Source: Takakia lepidozioides
Taxonomy: Eukaryota; Streptophyta; Takakiopsida; Takakiales; Takakiaceae
DNA length: 64,000 bases
Reading direction: 5' to 3'
Assembly (NCBI GenBank): GCA_030704615.1
Contig: CM060732.1
Span: 44,251,053 to 44,315,052 of the forward strand
Part shown: positions 1 through 13,300 of the stretch, piece by piece
Layout of the letters: each line of letters begins with the position of its first letter
Position numbering within the stretch: the stretch's first letter is position 1
The notes under the pieces: model-generated
Told to the model about the DNA's origin: nothing
Seen by the model: the letters and a program-made list of their open reading frames with translations, nothing else
The model's database searches: none
Made by a program: the position numbers and the translations under genes

Positions 1-1247
1 TTTTCTAGAAGCGGGCCCAGTACCAAGGAGATTTTATCGTGGCGGAGTGTCTTCAGTTACGGGTAACTCCAAGGCATCGGTACTTTTTGGCCTTACTCCA
101 TCTGCAGTGTTGCAGAAAGTGACAGCTTCCGGGACGCTTAGGGCTGGTTCAGGGGACCGATCTGCACAGGATGCAACAGCTTCTTGCCTTCAAGATGACA
201 GCTGCGTGGGGATATTTGTGGAGGTGCAATCGACCCTTGCATGTTGTGAGCGGGTCCTGGCCCAAAAACCCCTCCTGGACTTATAGAGCTTTCCGACCTT
301 TTCCAGCTCGAAGCTTCGGCAACTCACCGGCATGTGTTGTAATCTCGGGCCTTGAAATCAGAGAAGAATGTTTAGTATGCGCCCCAAAACGGAATTCGTT
401 TTCTGGTTGTCAAGAATGGAAATGGATCAATCAGGGACTGCCAGCGTGATGTAATGACGACCGTACAACTTTGGCTCTGAACGTCCCTTTTAAGATTAAC
501 AGGAAGGAGATGACCCTCAATTTAAGTAGCCTAGGAGCACTGCGTACACAATGGAAGTGTGTACAGGAACAGGAAGCCAGATTTGTCGGTAAGATGACCC
601 TTTTATGCCTCCATATATCACTCATCTGGTTGGAATCACAGGAGGGCTAAGCAAGAGGTTGGGGAGGCTTGTTAAGTATAGTTGTCTTAGTTCAAGTTCA
701 TTCCTCTTTGGCAAACTCTTTTGACAGTCATCCTCTGCCCTCTTGCTCATATAATGTGACAAATTGAATTCTGTGGGAATCCTCAGTGTGCTAAAGGTGG
801 AGTGAAATACACCAATTGAACTGAATCTCAACTGAGCTAGCTAGCGAGTGAATTGAACTTACCGAAACTGCAGACTCTCCTTCGCAAGCAAAGCTAACTT
901 GGAATGACAGCCACGTTCATGCACTAGCGGACAGTACATCTGAACCCCAATCTGCAAAAATACATGTTGGAGATGATTGCGTCAATCCACCTATCAATGA
1001 CAAGTAAACGACCCTGTTATATATTGCGCACCCGCCTTTCTCTCTGAGCAGATCAGAAACAGAACCAGTGAAGAAAGTGGCAACTGAAACTAGTACATCC
1101 AGGTCTCTGAAGTGTGTCTTGATTGAACCAGCCTTAGGGTGCTTAAAAGTTAAGCATTGCTGCAGGCCAATCGTTCCTAGTAGCGCCTCCGAGCCAATTG
1201 AAGGATTTGTGGGTGCTGAGATACCCTACACAGGTTGGTTGGCCAAC
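1..1247. other. Unassigned sequence, perhaps the 3' end of the unidentified gene
   Basis: Only short reading frames without family resemblance occur here. The last exons and 3' UTR of the minus-strand gene that begins further right may lie here, but I could not place them. No RNA gene or clear repeat was seen. Confidence 0.3.
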
Positions 1248-3130
1248 CTTGGACAAAGACATAGAGACTGATTGTTTTATGTGGTCAGGCACATTCACTC
1301 CAAATGACTCTCCTGTAGCTCGTGGAGCTGGAAGAACCTCTTCTGCCACTGCTATTCTCTGCAAAGCAGGAAACCAGAGGAACTTGTTTAGACCAGCCCC
1401 AAGCTGTCCCTCTCTTCACCATAGTATGCCTGCACATAAGGCTTTGCAAAGAGGTGGACCCTACACTGTGCTTGCAAAACCAATACCAGTCTGAATAACA
1501 TGCTTACAAAGAAGAATTCCAGCTTACCTTAGCTACAAAGGAGTGGCCATGCCCAACCGGTATGAGCGCATAGTAGCAGAGCAATGAGCTTTCTGTTCCA
1601 GTCTCAATGTCAAATGTTGATGTACAGAGAAGACCAGAATCCCGATTATGAAGATCTTGGCAGAGGGCAACAAAGACTGCAACCAACAATCCAACAGAAG
1701 AAAAAATGAACATAATTTATCTCAAAAGAAAGGACAAAGCCACCTACATTTGCGCAAAAGATGTGTGCCTGATGGATCAGAGGAAAGAGCCTTACTCTGC
1801 TCATTCTTTTCCAAGCCTTCTGACTCTCCAGAAGCCACGTCTACCTCAAAGTCAAAGGAAGGCACCACCGTATGGGGCAAGCCAAACAAAAGTCCTTCAT
1901 GCCAGCAAACAACTTTCAGCCAATGACCTAACACTAGACTCAAGAGGCCTTGTCAAAACAAGTTGTCACGTGTCCACAAATTCAAATAGTATGATACATT
2001 TTCATCCCGAGTATTGCGCATACAGTCTTTAGCATGCATGTTTAACAGGGAAGTAGATAGTCATTAAAACTCCTACTTGCGCATTTGAGATTATGGATTT
2101 TGTTACCTTCATCCACAGTGTTCAGTGCTAGGCAACTGACAACCTTATAAGTCACAGGAGGTCCACTGTGGTGGTATGTCGTAGGAGGAAGTGGGGGATT
2201 TTTAAAAGATGGCAGGTAGAAGACAGTATCAAAACCAACGAGGATGGCATGGCCAGCCACGTCATGGGGATCCAACTCTTGACCTGTGACTGAGCATACC
2301 ATTCTGCCAGCTCTACCATCCAAGCAACCTGCTGCCTCCAGCACTTTCCCATGGCACCTGCAAGTCTGCTATGTCCAACGTTCTTAGTCCTAAGTTTCAG
2401 TTGGTCCTTACTGGGAAAAACCTCAAGGGAAATTAGTATTTTAACAAAACAAAGGCTTTCAACCTGCTCAAAACCATCAACCTGTAATTAGTTCAGCTCA
2501 TGGACATAACTACCTGGCATGGTTTTATGGTATCCAGGAGTTGCACAACTGCTGGATGAAATGAGCAGAATACTGTTCTAACAGCATCTCCAAGAGCTTC
2601 GGAAAATACAAGAGCAACCTCAACAGGTCCCTCGTTATCGGTGACAAGTTCTTGGAACCATCGCTTGGCAAGATGAGACAAAAGCCAGGGATCTGCAAAA
2701 ACAGAAAACAACTATAAGGAAACCCCAATCAGCTGTCAGTTCTTTTATTCATTCTCATATTGACTTCACTAAAAAGGTCGAGATGATTCATTGGCACAAA
2801 GTCTCTTCTATATCCTCGGCACTGCACTTTGAGAATCATAACTGCCGAGCTTCAATAGTATTAGCTATCAGAAAGTTCATAATCAACAGTACTGACAAGG
2901 ACCCAGAGCTGCTAGAATCAGGAAAAAGAAAAATTTGAACAAGAGCTGAGGATTTCACTAACCCCATTGCAATCTTTGCAGGGTGCAATTCTCAAACTCT
3001 GAGACACCTCTTAAAAAATCTAGCATGGCTTCTCCTTGAGGAGGCTCAAGCTGCTCAGTTGCCCTACTCTCTGCTTGCTCAATTTGAATGAACTCAATTT
3101 CCACAAGCTGATCAGCTGCTTCCTTCAGTA
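1248..3130 (-). CDS. Unidentified multi-exon gene (six phase-compatible internal exons)
   Basis: I do not recognise this protein. Six consecutive minus-strand exons have AG/GT borders and fully compatible phases: 3130-2963, 2692-2514, 2368-2107, 1933-1748, 1676-1528 and 1358-1248, giving about 350 codons with no stop. Visible features are a DPWLLSHLAKRW helix, a Cys-rich CQTCRCHG patch where the second and third exons join, an LFGLPHTVVPSFDFEVD stretch, a GLLCTSTFDIETGTESSLLCYY stretch that looks like beta strands, and a terminal block RIAVAEEVLPAP. The 5' and 3' ends are not found; the gene probably extends beyond 3130 and below 1248. The conserved-looking text and unbroken phase chain argue for a functional gene. 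Function cannot be assigned from what I see. Confidence 0.6.
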
Positions 3131-3533
3131 CTGGCCAACATAACAAAGTCAAGCCACACCCAAACCATGTCCCCACAGAAACTGAAAAAAAATAGGGTTG
3201 CTATGGACAAAGCTTGTCTGAACACATGTAAACTCAAAGATTCTGTTCAGTTTCACAAAAACAATCCACTGGAATTCTGCAGGCATGGAGCGATCACTAG
3301 AGGGAATTCAAACCCAGTCCAGTTGGAGGTGGTTTTGAAACATTATTTTATCTGGGAACTCAAACTCTCTCCAAGGAAGAGTCAGGTGATTTTGAAGGAT
3401 TTCTTGTCTTTGGGAACTTGAACTCTCTCAAGATAATCAAATTCCTGAGATTTATGACTTGCACACTGTGCAGCTTCCCAGCAGATTCTGGCATTCATGC
3501 ATAGTTCTATTGAACACAGGGTGCTCTACTTTT

Positions 3534-3693
3534 ACACTGGAACACACAAATGTTGATACACCAGTATAATCTGCCTGATTGATGCAGAGTTCTCCCAGCT
3601 ATGCATGAACAACACGTAGAAGACTCTGCATTGCACTGGAATACAAGAATGTTGACGCACCTGTATTGTCTGTCTGATTGAAGCATAGCTATC
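3534..3693. repeat. Diverged two-copy tandem duplication
   Basis: A segment of about 60 bp beginning CACTGGAA and including TGTTGA and CTGATTGA occurs near 3537 and again near 3633, offset by about 100 bp and clearly diverged. It is not in a recognised exon. Confidence 0.45.
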
Positions 3694-4740
3694 CTTGAAC
3701 TGGCTGCTTAACATCACCACCTTCTTGATAACCTCTGACTTGCCCCAAGACAAAATTCCGTCCTCACCGTTGAGCAGTTCGGAGAGGCTTGACACTACCA
3801 GACATTTCCAAAACTTTCTTAGCCTTCACTATTCATCGAGAACACAAACATGGAAGCAAAGAAGTAATGAGGCCCATTGCCCAAGAGACAAAAACAGAGA
3901 CAGAAAGAACTCCAAGAGAGAGATAACTTCATTACATCCACTATGCTCGCGAAAGAAGTGCATTGAGGCCATAAACCTGAGTGTGACTGTTTGCTTAAAC
4001 ACTAAGTTTGAGGAACACACGTGAAAACAGTTTCCCACACCCGGGAGACAAAGTTATATACGGCAACAGAAAGTGAGAATCCTACAGTAGACAGGAGCAG
4101 TCACACTGTGTGGTCTGACTTAAAGCTTTAGCAAACAAATAGTCTGCTCATGTCAACTTTTCCAGATTTCAAAGGTTTTCGGAAAGCATGCAGAGATTGC
4201 TGCCTTGCCTTGACAGTAGCCAGTTGGAACTCCGGTGGCTTGACAATTCAAGGACAAGGAGTCCACAATGATAGCAGGTATGCTTGAGACTCGATGTTGG
4301 AAATCTCTCAAATCAAAATTACCTTTTGGAGCATAAATCACCTGGAGCTGCATGCCATGAGCCTGTTAGGTGTCTGTTCTTGGAACAATTCATCTCACTT
4401 TCTGCTGTTGAGCAAGTGCTGCTTGCTGCTTGTCTTGCAGGAAGGCATACTATCCACCTATAGTAACGGACTAGTACAACTCAAAACCATGGAGATAGAG
4501 GTGCAAGCTTTCAAGAAACAAAGGTACCGTTGTTTACCTTATATATTCCACTGCCACATTCTCTGCGTGTACAACAGCAAACACCAATGCTGTTGGAAGT
4601 AGCAGATCCTGAACAGCGTTTTGACGTCCTAAGGGCGTACAGGTTTCCTAACTGCAGCAGACACTAAATGCCATCCCATTGATTGTCATGAGTGAGAACC
4701 AGATTCAAGCAGTTTGAAGTTGGTTCAACAAAGGTGACTG

Positions 4741-4925
4741 ATGAAAAGAACGAATGAAATGAAATGGTACTTTCTAACGTCCGCAGGAAGCTCAAAGAGA
4801 TTATGGGAGAAAGGAAGAAAGAGAAAGAAACTTTATAAGTCCACGGAAAGCTCAGACAGCTTATGGGACAAATGAAAGCAGGACACAATAAAGAATGTAG
4901 GGCCCTGAACAAGCGGCCAAAAACA
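4741..4925 (-). mobile_element. Non-LTR retrotransposon 3' end (hairpin/CATTT family), two hairpins
   Basis: Read on the minus strand this has the family signature: a pyrimidine-rich run, then TCCCATAAGCT..GAGCTT with a stem-loop, then GTGGACTTATAAAGT. The unit is repeated immediately and ends in a short CATTT-type tail. Both hairpins are degenerate. No coding remnant remains in this copy. Confidence 0.6.
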
Positions 4926-7310
4926 ACTATTCAACATTAACGTTAAGAGAAAGAAAGGCAGAAAGAAAAGAATTATGCATCGACGGAGTCAGAGAGAGAG
5001 AGAAATCCAAGAGCTAATCCATCAAGTGTTGTCCGAAGATGAAGACAGAAGAAGAGAGAGGATCAAGGAAAAAATTGACACGACTTGAGAACTCCAAAGA
5101 GACCTGGAAGTGAACCTGCTTGAGGGCCGTTAGCAATGCCGGATGGAATGATGCCACATCTAGCACGAAGCATAAAAGTACCATCGCCAGGAGCCAGAAG
5201 AAACAGACGTGTAATGAGCGAGAGGTATGATAGTGGTGTTATGCACTGTTGAGTGATGTCTACAGCTGGTACAATATTGTATTCCCAGAGAATACATATA
5301 CCTGTGGAAAACAATCCAGTACAAATAAACTGGACATACTCGTGTGTCAGTCTCAAGTCTCAACCCAAGCGATGCATAATTCAGAGCCAGGCCGCACAGG
5401 ACAGGAAATCTGATTGCAGAACTTTAACGTCCGATACCTTCGAATACGTGAAAATTTCTGAAGATATTCAGGCCAGACAGAAAATGCACAGACTCCGCTG
5501 TCTCAGTCCGCCGTAAACGTTAACCGAACAATTGCTCTGTTTCAACACCTCCACGGATTCACGTTCCCAGTCCGGTCATTGCCGAAACAAGGTACTGAGG
5601 GCGACCGTTGCCTGCGTCATCCGGATTCCGAAGGCACACCCAGAGGGTGACCCGCCGTTTTGCCTTTCCCATCCCTGTGAACCTGCCACCGTAAGGCTAA
5701 CTACCCTCGCTCACGATTATTTCTTAACTTCCATTGAGATGTACTTTTGGTTGGGCTCCGATGTAGTACGCGTTTTGCGCTCTTGGCGAGTGCTACTTAA
5801 GGACTTGAATTTTTGTGTCATTGGAAGTTCTCTTCAGTGAAACAATATGCAGCCATCGAACAGCTGTGAAGACAAGTGACTATTGGTCTAATGTGAGGCA
5901 GATAAATAGCTGGGTTGAGAGATTTTGTCAGAAGTGTTTGTAGTGGTGTGCAGGCAACATGATGAATGGCTCTCTCTTAGGCTGAGTGGAGGGTAAACTG
6001 ATCTGTCTACAGGTGCAACTATGAACTTGCAGGTGACCATAGCATACAAAATGTGAAATCTCTCGACCCAGTGTCAAGCAATTTACATATCAAACTCTTA
6101 TTCAAATGATGTTTTTGCAGCTCAAGTCTATGCACTTCAAGCCTGAGGTTTAGAGCGTCGCGTTGACAAAAAATTGCATCTTCTTCTCGAACCAAGTTCA
6201 TGCATAATGAAATTTGTGTAAGAATGTGGGTCCTAATGCAAGAAGTCAAGTCACCTCCTGAGATGATGCTTCACAAAGGGCTTCACTTTCCTTCCCCTTG
6301 GAAGCCTAGAGTTATCCCTTGCAGTGTTTAGGAATGCTGGTGTCTGTTGCCACTAACATCAAGTGGCGGGAACTGGACCACACTTTCCGGGTTGTCTTTA
6401 CCAGCTGTTCATCACGGATTGGGCAGCCCTTCTGAATGCCAAAGAGGAGCAGCGTTTGATACGAAACTCATGGTGGCACCGTAGGAAGAGTGCATGACTC
6501 TGCACACAAGGTTTACACCTTAGATAAAAGCACATGACCTCACCAAGACACAAATATGCATCTGGAAATGAACTACCTGATGGCACGGGGGATGGAATAC
6601 ACTGGATCATGCAAATGCATGCCCTGTGCTCATAGCTGTATTGATGCTACATTCAATTATAGCCTCCTATTACCCAGTCAGGACAGCTGCTGGCCTGGAC
6701 CAGTGAAATGGACCCATATCGACACAAAGGCACTAGATGATTGTCGTCACACAAAACTCACCAGTGGAAGCTCTCCTAGCCGAACGCCCATCATTGGCAA
6801 TGCTGATGGATGCTGTAGAGTAGACATGTCCACCTTGGCCCACGGCAAGCAGGTGTCAGCAGGTCCAGGAAGAGCCTGTGGTAGTCAGATCAGACAATCC
6901 ACATACAAACAGCTCATGCACACCACACAGGCTGCTGTGAAGCCCAAAAGCTTGTCTTCCATACTGCGTGTGCGTTTTGTCACCTCCAAGAGTCATGGTG
7001 CATGACATGGGCGGACAGGTGAATAGTCTTCAGACACTGTCACACTACTCAAAGGTCACAACGGGCCATCATGCATGCACACTTCCACATGTTCAGGATT
7101 AGGTGCACCATAGAGGTAGAAATCCCCACAGTGCTTATTAGAATGAGGCTATGTACAGGGCTCCCTGTCCAACCCCCTGCCCAGATTTAGCTTTGAGTGC
7201 CCTGGGTCCATGATAACAGGGAAAACGATGGCCTGCCCTAGGACATGAGTGTGTCATCCATGCTGACAGCACAGCACAGTCAAGCCCTTGCAAAGGCTCG
7301 CCAACACCAT

Positions 7311-10300
7311 TTAACCCCTCGCCTCCCCACCAAGCTCTTGCCTTGCCTTAGGGCATAGTGGCCGACGTCGTTTCCTACACTTGTAGCACTTGAAGCCCTT
7401 CAGACCAGCCATGGTCTCCATGACTTTGACTGCATCTCCATGAAACCAGTCTGAAGCAATGCACAAGCCATGGTTCAATTGTCGAGGTCTGAGACACAAT
7501 TCACATTTGCTGTAGATATACATAACCTTCACAACTACTCGATAAACAAACTGCAAAAGCACAGCAGCACAAGCATGCAAACTAGGAACCCTCCAATAGA
7601 AACACTAACAGGAAGATTCTGAACCGTAGCATCTTGGGTGCGTTAGGTGTGTCTCCACCACCATTTCTTTGCAATCAACCACTAGATTTTTGTCAGGTCC
7701 TATTGTGTTGAGATGCTTTCTTTTCCTAATCAAGGGAAAAAAAGGGCAGGACCCCACTTAGTGAGACCCCAAGTGAATTACTACATTGACTTACATGGGA
7801 TTAAAAGGAATGCACCCATGACATAAACTGCACATACTAGTCAGGAGGATGCAGATAAAATCCATGACTATTATGGCCAAGATTGAGTGAGTGGAATCAT
7901 CAAGAAGTCACTATCCCCACAGTCCTCACGTCCATACACGATTGTTCGAAGGAAGATACTGCTGACATAGTAGTAAGGAAACCCTCTGTTTAGACCAGTC
8001 TGCATGCCTTTCTAGCTGCTATCACTGACTTGTCAGCTATTCAAAATTATTCATGCCAATAAGGAAGAAAAGAGTACTCCCGCAGAACCGGCAGCTGACG
8101 TAGAACAGGGCAGGATCATATGCGGCATGGCAAAGGCAGCAGATGGGCCTACTGCTGCCCTGGAGCCCAACATGCACCACATTCTTGCTATACCTGGACC
8201 TCCCCCTGTCTCCCCATGCATGCTTCCTTTTAGCTTTCCTTGGCCGTACTTCCTTCTTTTGCTCTTGCCAAGCACCTTCGCTGACACGTTTACGCTTCAC
8301 ATGCTTTCCTTGAAGTACCTGTGCATTCATTTCAGCAACACTCCAGTCAGACATGACGTTGTCTCCCTGTTTCCAGGAAACCGGAGAATCTTTGTTATCA
8401 TACAGAGATGTCCCTTGTTTTCCTGGTTCCTCACTAGCCTGCTTAGCCAGCAGTGATGCCTTGTGCTGCCACTTGCCGTGCCTTGGTTGCTGACACAATT
8501 CGCACACCCACACCCCATCCACAACGTGCAGAGATGGCGTTTGACAAATATCTGCCACCACAGATTGTTGATGTGTAAGATGTCTTTCACAGTAAACAAA
8601 CAAATACAGATCATAGCGGCTAAGCACCTGCACTAAAAAAAAGTCGATTCTACCTGGAAATGCCTTGGTTCCCAGGCATCTGCGTCAAACATGACAAATA
8701 GTACAAGCTTCTCAGAGGTATATGCTGCTGTTGAAAAAAGCTAGTATTCGGCATTCCCAAAATCCTTGAGAATGTTATTGAAAGAGAATGCACAACTGGG
8801 CCACAGTTTGCCCCACATTATAAGGAAGATATATCCTACACAAAAGGACCTGATAATACATGCTGGCAATTTGCTCTAATCTAAGGTGGACAACATCACA
8901 AAACCGCACAACATCACAGTTGAGCTTCACAATTTGGTCCAAACCGCCACTCACCAACATAGCAACACAACACCCTGGTAGATACAAGATGTACACCATA
9001 TTTACATGCATATCTCACCTTGGCATCGTTGGCATCGCCTGTACACCCGCCAAATGAGCAAAAGGTCGTCAGTGCAAGGTAAACAAACATATATACTCTT
9101 TCCTCACAATTTGTTGAGCTACTCCAGGTACATCTCAAGACTTGACATGATATATCTGTATCTAGTTGTCCTAGCAAATTCAGGATGTGCCCAAAGTTAT
9201 CATAGAGCCTAGGAGCAGACAGCCTAAGGAGCAAGTTCAGAGAGGTACATAGCACATCTAGGCTGCAAACCATCAACCCTAGCGACACCAACACCAAATG
9301 CGAACCAAAGCCTTTACTTCTAAGTGTGGCACGTGAGGATAGGTAGGAAGCCTCAGTGGTTGGCTAGATCAGGGCTTACACCATGCCATCCTGAGACATC
9401 ATTATTACTCCCTACCTTGTTTTGGGTCTAGGATTTTCTCAGGCATTTGAACAATCTGCCATGTCCCTAAACAGAGCAACAACCGTCCCAAAAATGAAGG
9501 CAGCACCAAGGGACCACTAGCTATGAAGAATTAATAGCCCAACACTTAGCAGTAGTCAAGTTTAAGCTCTCATTTAAGACACTTCTTGTAAGCAGAGTAA
9601 CTTCAGTTAAACATACATAATTCATGTATTAGACAGAGACAACAGTAAAGGATAAAATCTCAGAAGAAATCAAAGCAAATGATGATGTTACCTACTTCAC
9701 AAGTTTTTGGGTGGATTTGAATCACTACAAACAGAAGCTCAATGAGAAGATGCCCAGGGAAGAGCATGATCACTAAGAAACCTCTATCAACCTAGAGGAC
9801 AGAGCACTCCCTTGGAAAATCATTTCAACTTCAGTCTGTGATCATACCACATGCAGACTTACTCTATCCAGATTCGTTTCTTGCATGTCTCCTGGATTTC
9901 TATTGTGCCAAACATCTGCTCGTCCTCATCCAGGTGTTCTATTTGGGAGCTGACCCCTCAGACCACCTTCTTGGCATAAAACTATGTTACATTGTAACCC
10001 ACTTATCTACCCTATAATAGGGTCCAGAATGATGCACATTGATTTTACATGAAATGTATCCATGCATCTCTACTTGCACTGCCAACCAAAAAACATTGAA
10101 GAGGCAATAGATAAGACTGCTGATTGTATCATTTACAGGCTAGTGGATGATTGAGTTTAATGCTGAGAGACAGCATTGTCACATTAGTATGACCCAGACG
10201 AGCCAGGATTAGGTGACACAACATGAAGGGCTTCCTCATAATTTTGAGGATGTTCCCCACTTGTAAAGATGGGATATCAGGGATGCTATATAGTGTCTTA

Positions 10301-13300
10301 CAAAAGATAGGTATAGTTTTGAAAACTCTGGCGCTGACCAGTTGTGCACAGCCTTGAAAAGACACTGCTGGCACCAGAGCACCTGAATCTATAGCAAGGC
10401 GATCAAACCTCATACCCTGTGGAGATAGTGCTTGTATTTTGTTGTATTTTCAGTTATGAAGACAGACTCAGATGGCAGATGCATTCACTTGCCTTCATAT
10501 CAGGTGCTCAAATTGTTTCACAAAGTAAATACTAGACTGTGGGCATCATTATGTATATTCTTATATACCTTAATGGAGGTAACTAGTGCTCAGAGGAGAA
10601 ACTCACCCGTCTGAAACAACTTGTGGCTTTTCCTCTAGAAGCTCCTCCAAAACCGTGTTGAGTGTTTTCCTTTTCAAGGGAATGTGTATGGTGTCCTTGC
10701 ATGCCACCTGGGACAGCTTACTCTTAGTCATACTTCGAAGCTTCCCCTCAAAGTGTTTTACTTGAGGGAGAGGCACCTGCTGCTCCGTCTTCCATACCTG
10801 CTTACGCACCCTGGACTTGCTGCGGCAGCCTACAGAAGGTTGCTTCTGAGCCCCAATATCCTCATCAGATAACTCCACCAAGTACTTCACTACACCTTCA
10901 ACTGTGCATTTGGCATGAATACTAGCTCTTTCCCTTGCTCCCTGGTCTGCCAGAAGCTGACTCCATTTGATGTGTGCATCCAAATAGCGCACCTACGACA
11001 ATCAACTATTCAGTGAATGAAGCTAAAAAAGTAGCAGCAAGCACATCAGATCCCTTTCAAAGCAGATTAGAGGTTAAGCAGGCTCCACAGGAAAGCTGTG
11101 ACAGACCTGTAGACCAAGCTGGGCAACACTGGATGATGACTCCACCTGTGCACGCCATGCACATTGCTTGTTCCTTCGTGGTACAGCAGCTGTGTCATTG
11201 TAAAGAAGGCCTGCAATTAATCTCAACCCCCCTGTCACCCCCCATCTTTCTATTAAACTCTGCACCGCTTTCTTGTTTTATAACTAGTAGCATGCTGTGA
11301 CCCACTATGGAGCTATTTACCTTGCAGAGCACTAAAAAGGTGGTCTTCTACACAAGTGGAAGCATGAAAATTACTTGCTGTGCACACTAACATGAATAGC
11401 CAAGTGTGAGAAATGACCTCTTACATTTAAAAAATGAAGGAGCAAACCTTGACGGCCAGCAAGCTTGGCAGTTGCTTGAGGAAGTGCTTCCCAGTTGCAA
11501 AGCTGGCGAGCTAGGTGTCCACCTCGCCACCACTGTACCCCACATGGGACTGCTGCCATGCTCTCGTCCCTGGTGGGAGGTAGTTGTCTTACTAGCATGT
11601 TTGCTGGACATAAAACTGGACCATCATCCGCATCCTTCACCCAGTCAGATGATATGGCGATACCACGCAGACTAGCCTCCAGCTGCACCCACAACTTCCA
11701 CTGGTCACTTCTCACATACAATTCGAAACATGGTTTTCTGACAACATGCAATTGTAATTGCTCCTTGACTCATCTTAACCTTAACAAGGATCCATCAGCA
11801 ACCATGAGTGCAGGTCAGCAATTGCCTTCACAGGCTGTTAGCTACATAACTAATTCTCCTCATGACAGCAAGCATCTATTAAAAATATATTCAACTCCCC
11901 TGAATTGAGCTCCAACTACTGAAGCAACCAGGCAGCAACCACATTCCAATATTCATCCATAATGCTTCACTTTGGCGGCCACCAAAAAAACACATAAGAA
12001 CATGGACAAACGAAAAGGTTTGCAATCGAACAACTGGATGCGGAGCACCTGCAGCAATGCCAGCTTCACAGCACTGATAGAACAATCATGCTCCAGGCAT
12101 GAGCGCCAGCCCCAGCGCTGGCCCACAACCTCCCATGGTCCACCCACCAACAGTGGATGCAGAGTGGCCTCCAAGTGCAGCAAATATGCTGCCACCTTGG
12201 CCAGGTGGTGTGGCCCCTTCTGCACAAAAGTCAGCCTCAGGCCCTCCACTGGGCATTCCATCTGTTCTTCAGCCTGCAGCAGGAGGCAGCCACATGGATT
12301 CTTGGATAGGCACAACACACACCACCCACATGCCTCATTGGATCTCTTCATAAAGCTGGGCCAGGTGAAGCTTGGCACTGTCTGTGCAAACGCTCTCACT
12401 TGTTCATCAGCGCTTGTTTTTCGGATCTGCTTGCAACGGGCTACACTCCCTGGATCCCCACATACCTGCCAAGCTGCAAGGATGGCAGCTGCTGATGCAA
12501 CTGCATCAGCAAGAGCATAGTGATTTACATATGGACATGTAGCTTGCGGTGCATTTTCTTGCCCCTGAATACTGTCACAACTTCCACGTGTAACCCGTTG
12601 CAGTAATTGTTGCCCAGAAGACTGCTGCACTCGAGGATAATTGCCTTTGTGTGCCTCCATTTTCTTAAACCCATTACTCAAGTGCATTCCTCTAGGACTG
12701 GAGGAAGAAGACCCTTTAGACACAGTTCTCCCATCTGAAAGACAAATCTGGGAGGAAGAACTTGGAACACCCTGCCAATGCTGTTTTATGGCATGGTACA
12801 GCACATCATAGGCAGGCCCACACCCTTGCAAGTAGTTCAACACCTCGGTTAAGTCAGCCATGCCATAATACCAGTGCTGTGGTGTTCTGCTTGCAAACGC
12901 CTCTGATCTGCAAAGATCTTCCAGTCAGAAAGGTTCCTAACCAGTTTGGGGTGAAAATCGAAGTGGGCTAAATTTCTTTGTTTGACGTGAACTTTGTCCT
13001 GATTGCCAAAGTGATACAGCAATAGTCAGCTCACTAGTTGTTGATTTTCAGTGTATGGTTATAACTGGGATGTGCATCCAGAAAATATATACCAAAATCA
13101 GAGCCTAGTAAAATCTCCAGCCATATTTAGAGGTAACCAAAGATAAAATGAGAGAGCCACAACAAAGGTAAGGAAGAGCTCTCAAACATTCAAACATAAG
13201 AACCAGGACAAAACATCAAGGAAAACCACATGGAAGTGGAAACAATAAAAAGAGGAATGAAACCATGAAGTCTCATCACTTGGAGAGTTAATCCAAGAGG

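Larger units (their letters stand above)
3131..7310. other. Unresolved region between two minus-strand genes
   Basis: About 4.2 kb with no reading frame I can assign. It should hold the 5' part of the unidentified gene on its left and possibly 3' sequence of the PHD gene on its right. It contains a diverged tandem duplication near 3.53-3.69 kb and a retrotransposon 3' remnant near 4.75-4.92 kb. Minus-strand frames near 4153-4353 and 5063-5356 look somewhat protein-like but have no verifiable splice borders. Confidence 0.4.

Noticed and set aside
2265-2330. A tRNA-like or SINE-like stretch (TAGAGCTGGCAGAATGG on the minus strand)
   Set aside because: It lies inside a phase-consistent exon of the unidentified gene, and the B-box match is poor.
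6556-7005. A 149-codon plus-strand frame
   Set aside because: No recognisable motif and no splice or context support. It could be chance in unassigned sequence.
8127-8456. A plus-strand frame across the PHD exon
   Set aside because: Antisense to the exon that carries the second PHD finger.
10129-10413. Minus-strand frame containing IDSGALVPAV, suggestive of a retroviral-type protease
   Set aside because: A single short DSG-like motif without further gag-pol features. It lies in a PTM-like intron.
11972-12520. A 182-codon plus-strand frame
   Set aside because: Antisense to a PTM-like exon with recognisable blocks.
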